A stretch of DNA of 64,000 bases from Pseudomonadota bacterium (GTDB lineage Bacteria > Desulfobacterota > Binatia > Binatales > Binataceae), in the NCBI GenBank assembly GCA_021323675.1, contig JAJPKP010000034.1, forward strand, positions 62,001 to 126,000, given 5' to 3'. The notes beneath the pieces are model-generated. The model did no database searches and was not told the origin of the DNA. It saw nothing but the letters and a program-made list of their open reading frames with translations. This document shows positions 57,202 to 64,000 of the stretch, piece by piece. The position numbers and the translations under genes are program-made. How positions within the stretch are numbered: the stretch's first letter is position 1; every line of letters begins with the position of its first letter.

Positions 57202-59151
57202 ATGCCCCGACAGGCCCGCAAACGCCCGGTCCCCAAGCCTCCGTCGTCACCGCTTGCGGCGGAGGCAAACCGCCCGATCGCGATTGCCGCAATCGCGGCG
57301 CTCACGGTGATTCAGCTTGGAGGCCTCACCCAGTATTTCCCGCTGCGCGCCTGGATCAGCCCGCATCCATTCTATACCGGCAGCTACGCGCTTCACTTCG
57401 CGCGCAGCCTGCTCAGTTCCACGGCGATGGCGCGCCATTTCCGGCTATGGAGCTACAGCCCTTCGCTGATGGCGGGTTATCCGGCGGGAACGCGGACCGA
57501 ACCGATGGGCGATGCGGTCGCGCTGTGGTTGTGGCTCTTGAACGGCTTCGCTTCGCCCGGATCGCTCGGGCGCGCCGCCGTGCTCTACAAGCTGTTCGTG
57601 ATCGGCCTGATCGCCTCCGCTCCGCTCTCGATGGGCTTGTCGGCGTATTGGCTCGGATTCGATTGGCCGGTGACGGCTCTCTGCGCCGCGCTCGGCGTGT
57701 TCGGAACGTTCAACTATCCGGGGCTTCTGATGATTCGAGCCGGGATGTTCGCGTTCTTCGGATGCTCGTTTCTGGCGGTGGCGTGGAGCGCGCTGCTTTA
57801 CGATTCGATCGACAATGCGGGCGCGCCGCGGCTTGCGCTGATCGCGCTTTTCGGCGCGTGGCTGACCTATCTGCATCCGCTCGCCAGCATCCTGCTCGTG
57901 CCCGCCGCGCTGGGAAGCCTGGCCGAATCCCCAAGTCCGAGGCGGTTTATCGCCCTGGGCGCCGCGTTTCTCGCGGCGTTCATCCTGTCGATCGGATGGC
58001 TCGGGCCGATTCTGATGACCCGCGATATCGGGGTGCATTTCGCGCACTGGTGGAAAACTTCAGGCAGCATCGGCGGCGGGCTTCGGACATTGTTTCGCCA
58101 GCGCCTGCCTTTTGCCCCGATCTTGTTGATCGCGCTGGCGGCATACGGCTTATCGCGCGCGCCGCTTCGCAAACGATTCGTGACCTCATGGGCAGGCGCG
58201 ATCTGCGAATTCGGCCTGCTTGCCTACTTCGGATCGAGCCTGAAGCTCTTCGACAATCTCGAGCCGGGACGGTTCGAGGCTACTTTCTACTTCTTTGCCG
58301 CCCCGTTTGCTGCGCTGGGCGCATTCGAGAGCTGGAATCGGATCAGCGAAATCCGAACTCCGTTCGGGCATCTTGCCCGAACCCTCACCGTAATCGCCGC
58401 CGCCTACTTCGCGCTGGTCTCGGCCGCATCGGTGCTGGTCGAAACCACCTATCACGGACCTGTCGCGACCGAGCTTCCGCAGCAGGCGCAGGAGATCGAG
58501 GGATGGATGAACGTGGCGCGTGATTCGCGAATAATCATCGAGTCAGGGTGGATCGTCGATCGGAACGGCGCTTCATGGCCGCCCTATTTCGGCAGCGACA
58601 TCGGGCTGCTGTGGGCGCTGGAAAGCGGCCGCGAAGTCATCGGCGCATCGCCGAGCGAAGGCTTTAGCTCGTTCAGCTTCGTCGATCTCGGCAACGGCAT
58701 CGCATTCGGACGCCGCCTGAGCGACTGGTCTCCCGCGGAGTTTCGCAGGCAACTCGACATCTACAACGTCGGCGCCCTCATTCTGTGGTCGGAGGAGGCC
58801 CGGGACTACGTCAAGCAGGTTGACGGCGTGGTGCTGCTCCAGGAGAGCGATCCCTACGCGCTTTACGGCGTCGCCGGCGACCATTCGTTCCTGATGGCGG
58901 GGCGGGCCGCTTCGGTAACCGCCGCCCAGGACTGCATCCGGATCGAAGGTGCGGACCCGGGCCGCCTGATCTTGAAGTATCACTACTTCAAAACTCTTCG
59001 CTCCGACCCTCCAATTTGGTTCGGACCAATTGCAGTCGGCAACGGCGACCCCAACCCGTTCATCCAGATACAGAACCCCGCCCGCGGCGACATCCGAATC
59101 TACAACGCCGGCTTCACCGGCCGGGGCAGCGCATCGAGAGCATGCGATTGA
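57202..59151 (+). CDS. Large polytopic membrane protein, possibly a sugar-transferase-like (GT-C) protein
   Basis: A 649-residue protein. The first 460 residues hold about 10-12 hydrophobic segments (for example IAIAAIAALTVIQLGGLTQY, FVIGLIASAPLSMGLSAYWL, LALIALFGAWLTYLHPLASI). The rest is soluble and likely faces the outside (IIIESGWIVDRNGASWPPYF and onward). This resembles DUF2079/YfhO or GT-C-type glycosyltransferases that use lipid-linked sugars, but no catalytic motif (for example an Asp pair in the first outer loop) was clearly seen. A GTG at 57184 in frame is an alternative start. Confidence 0.72.
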   Translation: MPRQARKRPVPKPPSSPLAAEANRPIAIAAIAALTVIQLGGLTQYFPLRAWISPHPFYTGSYALHFARSLLSSTAMARHFRLWSYSPSLMAGYPAGTRTEPMGDAVALWLWLLNGFASPGSLGRAAVLYKLFVIGLIASAPLSMGLSAYWLGFDWPVTALCAALGVFGTFNYPGLLMIRAGMFAFFGCSFLAVAWSALLYDSIDNAGAPRLALIALFGAWLTYLHPLASILLVPAALGSLAESPSPRRFIALGAAFLAAFILSIGWLGPILMTRDIGVHFAHWWKTSGSIGGGLRTLFRQRLPFAPILLIALAAYGLSRAPLRKRFVTSWAGAICEFGLLAYFGSSLKLFDNLEPGRFEATFYFFAAPFAALGAFESWNRISEIRTPFGHLARTLTVIAAAYFALVSAASVLVETTYHGPVATELPQQAQEIEGWMNVARDSRIIIESGWIVDRNGASWPPYFGSDIGLLWALESGREVIGASPSEGFSSFSFVDLGNGIAFGRRLSDWSPAEFRRQLDIYNVGALILWSEEARDYVKQVDGVVLLQESDPYALYGVAGDHSFLMAGRAASVTAAQDCIRIEGADPGRLILKYHYFKTLRSDPPIWFGPIAVGNGDPNPFIQIQNPARGDIRIYNAGFTGRGSASRACD

Positions 59152-59157
59152 AGCTCT

Positions 59158-59787
59158 TTATGCTCGTGCCTGGCGCCGTCGCCTGGTGACCCTCGCGGGG
59201 TGCGACCTCCCGATGGCGGTGCTCGTGCTCGCCGTGAGCGCCTTGAGCTCGTCGAGCGACTCGCGAAGGTGATGCGAGAGAGATCGCGGCTTGTTGTCGC
59301 CGATCCATCGCTCGTACGCGACCTTCAGGATCGCAATCCCTGCTTCCGCCGCCAGGCTCGCGGCCGGCTCGGGGATCCCGCGCCGGCGGAGCGCGTCCGC
59401 AATCGCCGTGGCGAGCGACCTGAGCTTGATCAGCTCCCGCTCTCGAAGCTCGGCGTTGTCGGCAATGAGCGCCTGGCGCGTCCTCGCGTACTCGCGCCCG
59501 CGCTGCAGTACGGATGCGGTGGCTTCCAGTCCGGCGGCGACCGCGTCGAGCGGAGCCGCCGGCTCGGGGGCGCCGGCGATAGCATCAACGATTGTCTTTT
59601 GCAGAGCGCCTGAGCCCCAGAACAGGACTTCGCGCTTGTCGGGGAAGTAGCGAAAGAAGGTCCGCTCGGTGAGCCCCGCCCGCGCGGCTATCTCCTCGAC
59701 CGTCGTTCGCGCGTAGCCGCGCTCCCGAAAAAGTTCGAGGGCGGCTTGTTCGAGCCGTCCCCGGGCGTTGGGTTTCCATCGGGCCAT
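59158..59787 (-). CDS. TetR-family transcription regulator
   Basis: About 209 residues. The N-terminal HTH is clear: GRLEQAALELFRERGYARTT, VEEIAARAGLTERTFFRYFP and DKREVLFWG. The C-terminal ligand-binding part is all helix. The start at 59787 gives the common MARWKPNARGRL form; the GGGGAGG preceding it has no spacer, so ATG at 59796 or 59823 may be used instead. It is divergent from an epimerase gene, and inverted repeats between them (59815-59858) are its probable operator, so it likely represses both itself and the epimerase until a ligand binds. The ligand is unknown. Confidence 0.9.
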   Translation of the reverse strand: MARWKPNARGRLEQAALELFRERGYARTTVEEIAARAGLTERTFFRYFPDKREVLFWGSGALQKTIVDAIAGAPEPAAPLDAVAAGLEATASVLQRGREYARTRQALIADNAELRERELIKLRSLATAIADALRRRGIPEPAASLAAEAGIAILKVAYERWIGDNKPRSLSHHLRESLDELKALTASTSTAIGRSHPARVTRRRRQARA

Positions 59788-59814
59788 CCTCCCCATGTTA
59801 GCGATTGCAGCGAC

Positions 59815-59841
59815 TGACATCACGTGGTAGAAGTGATGTCA
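59815..59841. promoter_or_regulatory. Inverted-repeat operator for the TetR regulator
   Basis: TGACATCAC (59815-59823) and GTGATGTCA (59833-59841) are a perfect 9-bp inverted repeat with a 9-bp spacer in the 82-bp divergent gap. Binding here would cover both promoters. Confidence 0.72.
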
Positions 59842-59845
59842 TAAT

Positions 59846-59858
59846 CTGACATCGTCAG
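59846..59858. promoter_or_regulatory. Second, shorter operator-like dyad
   Basis: CTGAC-ATC-GTCAG is a perfect dyad with a 3-bp centre, 11 bp before the epimerase ATG. It shares the TGACATC half-site with the repeat at 59815-59841, so the same TetR dimer may bind. Confidence 0.5.
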
Positions 59859-59869
59859 TCGAGGTTGCC

Positions 59870-60766
59870 ATGCGCGTTTTCGTTACCGGCGCGTCCGGAT
59901 TCATCGGCTCCGCCGTCGTCCCCGAGCTCCTCGCGGCGGGACATAGCGTGATCGGGCTTGCCCGTTCGGATGCGGCCGCCAGGTCGATCGCTGCCCTCGG
60001 TGCCGAAGCGCACCGCGGCGCCCTCGAGGACCTGGAAAGCCTGCGAAGCGGGGCCGCGAAGTCGGACGCCGTGATTCACCTCGCCTTCAATCACGATTTC
60101 TCGAAATACGCGGATAACTGCGAGGCCGATCGTCGCGCGATCGAGGCGATGGGCGCCACGCTCGCCGGTTCCGATCGCCCGCTGATCGTAACCGCGGGAA
60201 CCGCGATGCTCACGCCGGGGCGCCACGGCACCGAAGATGACGCGCCGATCCCGAGTTCCGCCGGGGTTCCGCGCAGCGCGTCGGAGGAAGCCGCCGCTTC
60301 CGTCGCGGCGCGCGGCGTGCGCGTGTCCATCGTGCGGCTTCCGCCGTCGGTGCACGATCGCGAAAGGCTTGGCCTCGTTTCGCGGTTGATCGCGCTCGCT
60401 CGTGAAAAGGGCGTGTCGGCGTTCGTCGGTGATGGGATGAATCGATGGCCCGCGGTCCACCGACTCGACGCCGCCCATCTCTATGTGCTCGCGCTGGAAA
60501 AAAGCGCCAACCTGGCCCGCTATCACGCCGTCGCCGAAGAAGGCGTGCGTCTCAGAGAAATAGCCGAAGCGATCGGGCGGCGATTCAATGTCCCGGTAGT
60601 ATCAAAATCCTCGGCCGAGGCGCTCGATCACTTCGGATGGCTCGGACCGTTCATGGGAATCGACTTGCCGGTCTCAAGCACGCAGACCCAGGATCGCCTC
60701 GGCTGGCGCCCGGTTCACCCTGACTTGATTTCCGATCTCGAACGGGCACGCGATCTCGAAATTTAG
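59870..60766 (+). CDS. Extended SDR family NAD(P)-dependent epimerase/reductase
   Basis: A 298-residue Rossmann protein. The dinucleotide-binding motif is MRVFVTGASGFIGSAVVPEL (G-x-x-G-x-x-G). DAVIHLAFNHDFSKY gives the [ND]-x-A-F-type block. The usual Y-x-x-x-K active site is not obvious (a Ser/Thr-rich region is near VTAGTAMLTPG), so it belongs to an atypical branch of SDRs as found beside TetR regulators. It may detoxify or reduce a small carbonyl compound. It is controlled, by inference, by the divergent TetR gene. Confidence 0.88.
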   Translation: MRVFVTGASGFIGSAVVPELLAAGHSVIGLARSDAAARSIAALGAEAHRGALEDLESLRSGAAKSDAVIHLAFNHDFSKYADNCEADRRAIEAMGATLAGSDRPLIVTAGTAMLTPGRHGTEDDAPIPSSAGVPRSASEEAAASVAARGVRVSIVRLPPSVHDRERLGLVSRLIALAREKGVSAFVGDGMNRWPAVHRLDAAHLYVLALEKSANLARYHAVAEEGVRLREIAEAIGRRFNVPVVSKSSAEALDHFGWLGPFMGIDLPVSSTQTQDRLGWRPVHPDLISDLERARDLEI

Positions 60767-60847
60767 ATGAAGTATTAAGTCTCAAGCGCGCTTCGAGCCA
60801 TTCTGAGTGCGGATGTTCCTGGATTGATTGGCGCCAGGGCAGCTTCT

Positions 60848-61552
60848 TTACCGATCGTCACCTCTTTGTTCGCGACGGCGCCGGCGCGCGACCCTAACGT
60901 TGGGGCCAGTGCGCTCCAGGATCTTGCGCCGGTACCGCTCGCGCTCGCGCTCAGCGCGTTTCTCCCCGTGCGTTCTACGGTAAACGCGACTCGCAGTCTT
61001 GTTGGCGCAGCGATGGGTGCAATACTTCTGATTTTTCCGCTCCGCCAAAAATATCCCCAGGCACTCGGGCTCCTGGCATCGCTGGATTCTGAGAGCGGCT
61101 TCGACATCCTCGTAGAGATCGTCCAGCGCCACACGGAGGACGGCATCTTCGAGATTCGCATCGCGATAGCTCAAGGCTCTTCCGCCCTCTGAGCCCAGCT
61201 TTCCGGCGTCGAGGATGACGCTGCCGCCTGAGTAATCCGCGCGGAAAGACTTCCGGTCTGCAACTGCGCCAAGCAGCTCCTCCACGCGATCGATAATCGC
61301 TTGCAGCCGCGCGGGATTCTTCTCCAAGTCAGTTACTTCCGCGTTCAATGGCTCGTCGGGTTCGAGGTCCAGCCACTGCCGCAACTCGTAGATGAGGTTG
61401 GGAAGGTCGCCGGGGCGGCCTTTGGCCAGCGCAGCGGCATCGACTCGGGAGAGCTCGACCAGCCACGGCAAAACCCGCTCCTTCTTCATTGGCTCCGGGC
61501 GCCCACCCGCTGGAGCGCCATTTGAGGGACTCGGTTTTGTTGACATGCGCAT
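60848..61552 (-). CDS. CGNR-type zinc-finger protein
   Basis: A 234-residue protein. The C-terminal third holds the CGNR zinc-finger pattern RCQEPECLGIFLAERKNQKY followed by CTHRCANKTASRVYR (C-x4-C...C-x3-C), then a very basic tail. The N-terminal 150 residues are helical (LPNLIYELRQWLDLEPDEPL and similar) and may sense a ligand. Such proteins are thought to be transcription regulators of the ABATE/CGNR group. The tail may bind nucleic acid. Two ATGs (61552, 61546) are possible. Confidence 0.82.
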   Translation of the reverse strand: MRMSTKPSPSNGAPAGGRPEPMKKERVLPWLVELSRVDAAALAKGRPGDLPNLIYELRQWLDLEPDEPLNAEVTDLEKNPARLQAIIDRVEELLGAVADRKSFRADYSGGSVILDAGKLGSEGGRALSYRDANLEDAVLRVALDDLYEDVEAALRIQRCQEPECLGIFLAERKNQKYCTHRCANKTASRVYRRTHGEKRAERERERYRRKILERTGPNVRVARRRRREQRGDDR

Positions 61553-61642
61553 TCGCAGCCATTCATATCAAATGGTCCTGCCGGCCATAAATCCTCTTAC
61601 AGGATGAATCATATCTGGCCACAGAATTATTTATATCCGATA

Positions 61643-61670
61643 TTGCCAGACAGCTTCCCCGCGCTAGGAT
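61643..61670 (+). promoter_or_regulatory. Candidate sigma-70 promoter for the repeat protein
   Basis: TTGCCA (61643-61648) and TAGGAT (61665-61670) are 16 bp apart, 24 bp before the ATG at 61694. GGGAGGA Shine-Dalgarno follows at 61684-61690. Confidence 0.35.
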
Positions 61671-61693
61671 TGGGAACGAAGACGGGAGGAAAT

Positions 61694-62002
61694 ATGAAAA
61701 CCATCGTAATCGTGGTCGCAGTGGTTCTGGCAGTACCGGCGCTGGCACACGCGCAAAATTGGGGTCGCCCAGGCGGTTACACGATCATCACACCCGGAGC
61801 ACCGCCAACCTTCGTAAACCCAAGTCTCAACGGCGGCTACACCGCGATTACGCCCGGCCAGCCGCCTACTTTCATCAACCCCAGCCTCAACGGCGGCTAC
61901 ACGGTCATAACGCCGGGCAGATCTCCCACCTTCATCGATCCCACGATTCCCCAAATTCCCCGCGCGCCAATCTACGGGGGAGATGCCGCCGGAGATGATT
62001 GA
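61694..62002 (+). CDS. Small secreted protein built of 20-residue repeats
   Basis: A 102-residue protein. A signal peptide (MKTIVIVVAVVLAVPALAHA, about 20 residues) is followed by three near-identical repeats of about 20 residues: GGYTIITPGAPPTFVNPSLN, GGYTAITPGQPPTFINPSLN and GGYTVITPGRSPTFIDP. No catalytic residues are present. It may be a surface or matrix protein. GGGAGGA lies just before the ATG at 61694. An upstream in-frame ATG at 61604 would add residues that do not fit a signal peptide. Confidence 0.8.
   Translation: MKTIVIVVAVVLAVPALAHAQNWGRPGGYTIITPGAPPTFVNPSLNGGYTAITPGQPPTFINPSLNGGYTVITPGRSPTFIDPTIPQIPRAPIYGGDAAGDD
61772..61943 (+). repeat. Three 60-bp tandem repeats encoding 20-residue units
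   Basis: Units begin GGCGGYTACAC at 61772, 61832 and 61892; the third is truncated near 61943. Copy differences are mostly at synonymous or conservative sites, indicating duplication followed by divergence. Confidence 0.85.
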
Positions 62003-62124
62003 TCGCCCGCGTCTTCGGCATCCAACCACTGGTGATGCAGACAGCTTCAGATTCGACGCGCACATGAAACGTCCGGTCCGCAATCGCACGCAAGGACACG
62101 CGCAACATTGGGAGGACTCGACAG

Positions 62125-62265
62125 ATGCTTGGCGAAGAACAGTGTCGACTATGTGGTCATGCAGAATCGGAACACGAGCAGCAGCGGCCTGTGCCTGGCG
62201 GCCGCCCCGCTCCCGAAGGCCCCTCGCCCTATCGGGGCAGTTGTCAACATCCCGGTTGCAATTGA
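62125..62265 (+). CDS. 46-residue zinc-ribbon-like protein
   Basis: A short frame with a good Shine-Dalgarno (GGGAGG at 62110-62115). The protein MLGEEQCRLCGHAESEHEQQ has C-x2-C-x-H near its start, then a Pro/Gly-rich spacer, then GSCQHPGCN with a second Cys pair. This pattern is common in small single-ribbon proteins. It lies 122 bases after the repeat protein on the same strand. The function is unknown. Confidence 0.55.
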   Translation: MLGEEQCRLCGHAESEHEQQRPVPGGRPAPEGPSPYRGSCQHPGCN

Positions 62266-62352
62266 ATTCTTTTTCAAGCGAGGTGACGGGCGTTGCTCTT
62301 GAGGGATGCCCTCAATTGCCGGGGAGCGCGGCCTGAGTCCGCCGTCGCGCGA

Positions 62353-63048
62353 TCACACACCCGCGAACCATTCGTAGCCTTGGTTTTCCCAGTAGCCGCC
62401 GGATGGGGTGGGCAGGAAATTCACCTCGGTCAGGTATTTGACCATCTTGTAGCCGAGCTTGACGGCGGTATAGAGGCGCAGCGGAGCGCCCTGGCCGGGC
62501 TCCAGCGGATGACCGTTCATCCCGTAGGCGACGATCGTCTGCGGATGCATCGCGCTCTCCAAATCCCACGATGACCAGTAGCCGGAATCGAAGCTGCGAA
62601 ACTCGACATACCTCGCCCGCCGATCAACTGCCGCCATCTTCGCGATCTCGCTGACGCGCACTCCGTGCCACGCCGCCACCGCCGACCATCCTTCGACGCA
62701 ATGATGGCGCAGGCGCATGTCCACCCGCGGCATCTTCTTGAGATCCTCGAGCGACAGCACCATCGGCCTGGCGACCAGCCCGCCAACCTTGAGCGCCCAG
62801 CCATCCGGCGCGAACGGCAGGTCGTCGGAAATGAAATAGCTGGGAAACTCGGATTCCGGGGTGGTGGCGGAAGGCGGCAGGTCCGGGGCGAGGCGCGACG
62901 GCGAAAAAATCGCGCTTTCCACGTTCTGGTTCCATTCCCCCATCGCGCGCAGGAACGACGACGCGGCGCGCGATTTCTCGCATCCCGCAAGCAGCGTGGC
63001 CGCGCCCAGTCCGATCAGGAGCTTGCGCCGTGCAATGATCCTAGCCAC
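62353..63048 (-). CDS. Molybdopterin-dependent oxidoreductase (sulfite-oxidase/MsrP-like)
   Basis: A 231-residue protein. An RRK motif and hydrophobic stretch end in LAGC (residues 20-23), so it is probably a Tat-type lipoprotein. The sulfite-oxidase-like fold shows FISDDLPFAPDGWALKVGG, then the cofactor Cys in MRLRHHCVEGWSAVAAWHGV (about C117) and YWSSWDLESAMHPQTIVAYG. The C-terminus EVNFLPTPSGGYWENQGYEW is typical. It is short for MsrP (about 330 residues) but the core is complete. It overlaps the following cytochrome gene by 8 bases, which supplies electrons. Confidence 0.9.
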   Translation of the reverse strand: MARIIARRKLLIGLGAATLLAGCEKSRAASSFLRAMGEWNQNVESAIFSPSRLAPDLPPSATTPESEFPSYFISDDLPFAPDGWALKVGGLVARPMVLSLEDLKKMPRVDMRLRHHCVEGWSAVAAWHGVRVSEIAKMAAVDRRARYVEFRSFDSGYWSSWDLESAMHPQTIVAYGMNGHPLEPGQGAPLRLYTAVKLGYKMVKYLTEVNFLPTPSGGYWENQGYEWFAGV

Positions 63049-63700
63049 GCGCGCCTCCGGTGATCATCCCGACGATCGTGCGTGGATGTAGCGCGACCAG
63101 CACCAGATGCGTCGCGACGAACCCCGCGATCGCCAGCAGCATCGTGAGATGAACCACTCTGGCGCCGTCATACCCGCCGAATAGCGCCGCGATCCACCAC
63201 AGTTGCACCGGCTTGTAGATCGCAAGCCCCGACAGCACCTCGACGATCGCGAACACGATCACAGACGTGTACGCGAGCCGCTGCAGTCCGTTGTAGAAAT
63301 CCGGCGGTGGCGGATTTTTTGCCACGCGCACGTACCAGGCGAACATCCGGACCGCGCCCGCACCGTCGCGCTTCGGAAGAAAAAGGCGCCGGCGCCATTC
63401 GCCGCTCGTGAAGAAATAGCCAAGGTAGATGATTCCGTTCAGAACCAGGAACCAGGCGATCGCGAAATGCCAATGGCGCGCTCCCGCCAGCCATCCTCCG
63501 AACCTGGCCCATTGCGGCGGCGCCACCTCCTGCAGCGGATACCACGCGTACTGGGCTCCGCGCGGGCCGAGCGCCGGATAGGCGGTGAAAATCTGAAGCC
63601 CGCTGCCGGCCATGATCAGCAGCAACGGAATGTTGAGCCAGTGCGAGAGGCGAATTGGCAGGGGCTGTGCCCGCCGGGAATCGTTGCCCGCTTTATCCAT
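63041..63700 (-). CDS. Cytochrome b membrane partner of the molybdoenzyme
   Basis: A 219-residue protein with four or five hydrophobic helices and His residues in LPIRLSHWLNIPLLLIMAGS, GARHWHFAIAWFLVLNGIIY and VVHLTMLLAIAGFVATHLVL, the pattern of b-type di-heme cytochromes of the HydC/Ni-Fe hydrogenase or formate dehydrogenase kind. It would pass electrons between quinone and the periplasmic molybdoenzyme. AGGGGAAG precedes the ATG. It is the first gene of the pair. Confidence 0.88.
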   Translation of the reverse strand: MDKAGNDSRRAQPLPIRLSHWLNIPLLLIMAGSGLQIFTAYPALGPRGAQYAWYPLQEVAPPQWARFGGWLAGARHWHFAIAWFLVLNGIIYLGYFFTSGEWRRRLFLPKRDGAGAVRMFAWYVRVAKNPPPPDFYNGLQRLAYTSVIVFAIVEVLSGLAIYKPVQLWWIAALFGGYDGARVVHLTMLLAIAGFVATHLVLVALHPRTIVGMITGGARG

Positions 63701-63777
63701 CGACCGCTTCCCCTCTCACATTCATAACACCCGCGGCTACGGCTATGGTTCCATAGCGGATAATCGCCGGGGCCACG

Positions 63778-63806
63778 TTGACTTTAAGCGCCCACGATTT
63801 TAACGT
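63778..63806 (+). promoter_or_regulatory. Sigma-70 promoter of the leader peptide
   Basis: TTGACT (63778-63783), a 17-bp spacer and TAACGT (63801-63806) give a good -35 and a moderate -10. Transcription would start near 63813, about 15 bases before the leader ATG. Confidence 0.55.
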
Positions 63807-63827
63807 AGAGACCACTCGGCGCTCGAT

Positions 63828-63902
63828 ATGAACCGCATCCCCGCCATCGCCATTATTATGATGATTACCTTGGCGGGCGGGGTGCGTCGCGATCGCCGAT
63901 AG
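63828..63902 (+). CDS. Isoleucine-rich leader peptide of an attenuator
   Basis: A 24-residue frame: MNRIPAIAIIMMITLAGG followed by VRRDRR and TAG. It has five Ile codons within ten positions (residues 4-13), with Met and Thr. Such a peptide before a terminator is typical of ilv/thr-type attenuation, in which ribosome stalling on Ile codons stops terminator formation. No clear Shine-Dalgarno is present. The downstream operon is outside the window; branched-chain amino-acid synthesis is likely. Confidence 0.6.
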   Translation: MNRIPAIAIIMMITLAGGVRRDRR

Positions 63903-63924
63903 ACGGCTTCAAACGACGAAACGA

Positions 63925-63962
63925 CCCCTCCTGCCAGTCCCGGTGGGAGGGGTTTTCTTTTT
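63925..63962 (+). terminator. Intrinsic terminator (attenuator) after the leader peptide
   Basis: CCCCTCC (63925-63931) pairs with GGAGGGG (63946-63952) around a 14-base loop, followed by TTTTCTTTTT. This is a strong Rho-independent signal. An upstream segment, GGCGGGCGGGG (63872-63882, in the leader frame), can pair with CCCCTCCTGCC (63925-63935) with two mismatches and would act as the antiterminator. Confidence 0.78.
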
Positions 63963-64000
63963 CCCAATTCCCTCCGGAAAACCGGCGATGGAGCGGTCGT

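Larger units (their letters stand above)
63701..64000. other. Leader region of an unseen downstream operon
   Basis: This 300-bp stretch has no full gene. It holds a perfect inverted repeat GCTATGG-TT-CCATAGC (63742-63757), a promoter (63778-63806), a 24-codon leader peptide (63828-63902) and an intrinsic terminator (63925-63962). All point to a gene to the right of the window. Confidence 0.7.

Noticed and set aside
61983-62336. A 117-codon plus-strand frame after the repeat protein
   Set aside because: It overlaps the better supported 46-codon gene in another frame, lacks a ribosome site and has random-looking Arg/Ala composition.
1-64000. CRISPR arrays, tRNA, rRNA genes, insertion sequences or att sites
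   Set aside because: No direct-repeat/spacer pattern, no CCA-ended cloverleaf or rRNA core sequence, no transposase motif and no terminal inverted repeats were recognised on reading both strands; a covariance-model search was not possible.

Overview
The window is 64 kb of GC-rich bacterial DNA that is densely coding, with many 4-base ATGA stop/start overlaps. The presence of both L-ring (FlgH) and P-ring (FlgI) genes shows a flagellated, two-membrane (Gram-negative) bacterium. The mix of an LLM flavin oxidoreductase, a single-chain acyl-CoA carboxylase, CMD-family and amidase enzymes and selenocysteine-type recoded genes would fit an uncultured Desulfobacterota/Binatota-like lineage. That placement is inference only: no rRNA or tRNA gene was seen to anchor it.

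Region 1 (1-25.6 kb) is a flagellar island. The 3' end of fliD and a fliS-like gene run on the plus strand. They converge on a minus-strand run of 30 genes that reads, in transcription order from about 25.6 kb to 1.06 kb: fliM, fliN, fliG, a lytic transglycosylase gene, flgB, flgC, fliE, fliF, fliH, fliI, fliJ, fliK, flgD, flgE, fliP, fliQ, fliR, flhB, flhA, fliA, flgF, flgG, flgA, flgH, flgI, flgJ, flgM, a flgN-like gene, flgK, flgL, and a small membrane-protein gene. Gaps never exceed about 50 bp, so the cluster looks like one operon covering C-ring, export apparatus, rod, hook, rings, junction proteins, sigma-28 and anti-sigma factor. A perfect 16-bp palindrome sits just upstream of fliM. 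Flagellin, motAB, fliL, fliO, flhF and flhG are not in the window.

Region 2 (25.8-33.4 kb) holds a small helical protein, a methyltransferase, a DHA2-type drug exporter, and an overlapping plus-strand cluster ppx/gppA - two tandem thymidylate-kinase-like genes - sixA-like phosphatase. The second kinase-like protein has Arg in place of the P-loop Lys. Polyphosphate kinase ppk1 lies further on at 46-48.3 kb.

Region 3 (33.4-57.1 kb) is a mosaic of single metabolic genes: OPT transporter, LLM oxidoreductase, GST, polysaccharide deacetylase, FAH-family and metallo-beta-lactamase-fold hydrolases, amidase plus acetolactate decarboxylase with a ribbon-helix-helix-like N-terminus, malic enzyme, argE-like deacylase, ppk1, epoxide-hydrolase-like enzyme, PEP-mutase-family lyase, a MocR regulator, and a 1132-aa one-chain biotin-dependent carboxylase.

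The most striking content is two genes interrupted by one in-frame TGA exactly at the catalytic cysteine position: a secreted rhodanese (TGA at 35562-35564) and an AhpD-like CMD protein with a C-P-F-(TGA) motif (TGA at 53336-53338). In both, the mRNA just after the UGA folds into a perfect hairpin whose 3-nt loop begins with G, 23 and 19 nt downstream. These are the hallmarks of bacterial SECIS elements, so both are annotated as selenoproteins.

Region 4 (57.2-64 kb) has a large membrane protein, a divergent TetR/epimerase pair with a clear inverted-repeat operator, a CGNR zinc-finger protein, a secreted 20-residue-repeat protein, a 46-aa zinc-ribbon-like protein, and a molybdoenzyme/cytochrome b pair. 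At the very end a promoter, an Ile-rich 24-codon leader peptide and a strong intrinsic terminator form what looks like a transcription attenuator for an isoleucine-related operon lying beyond the window.
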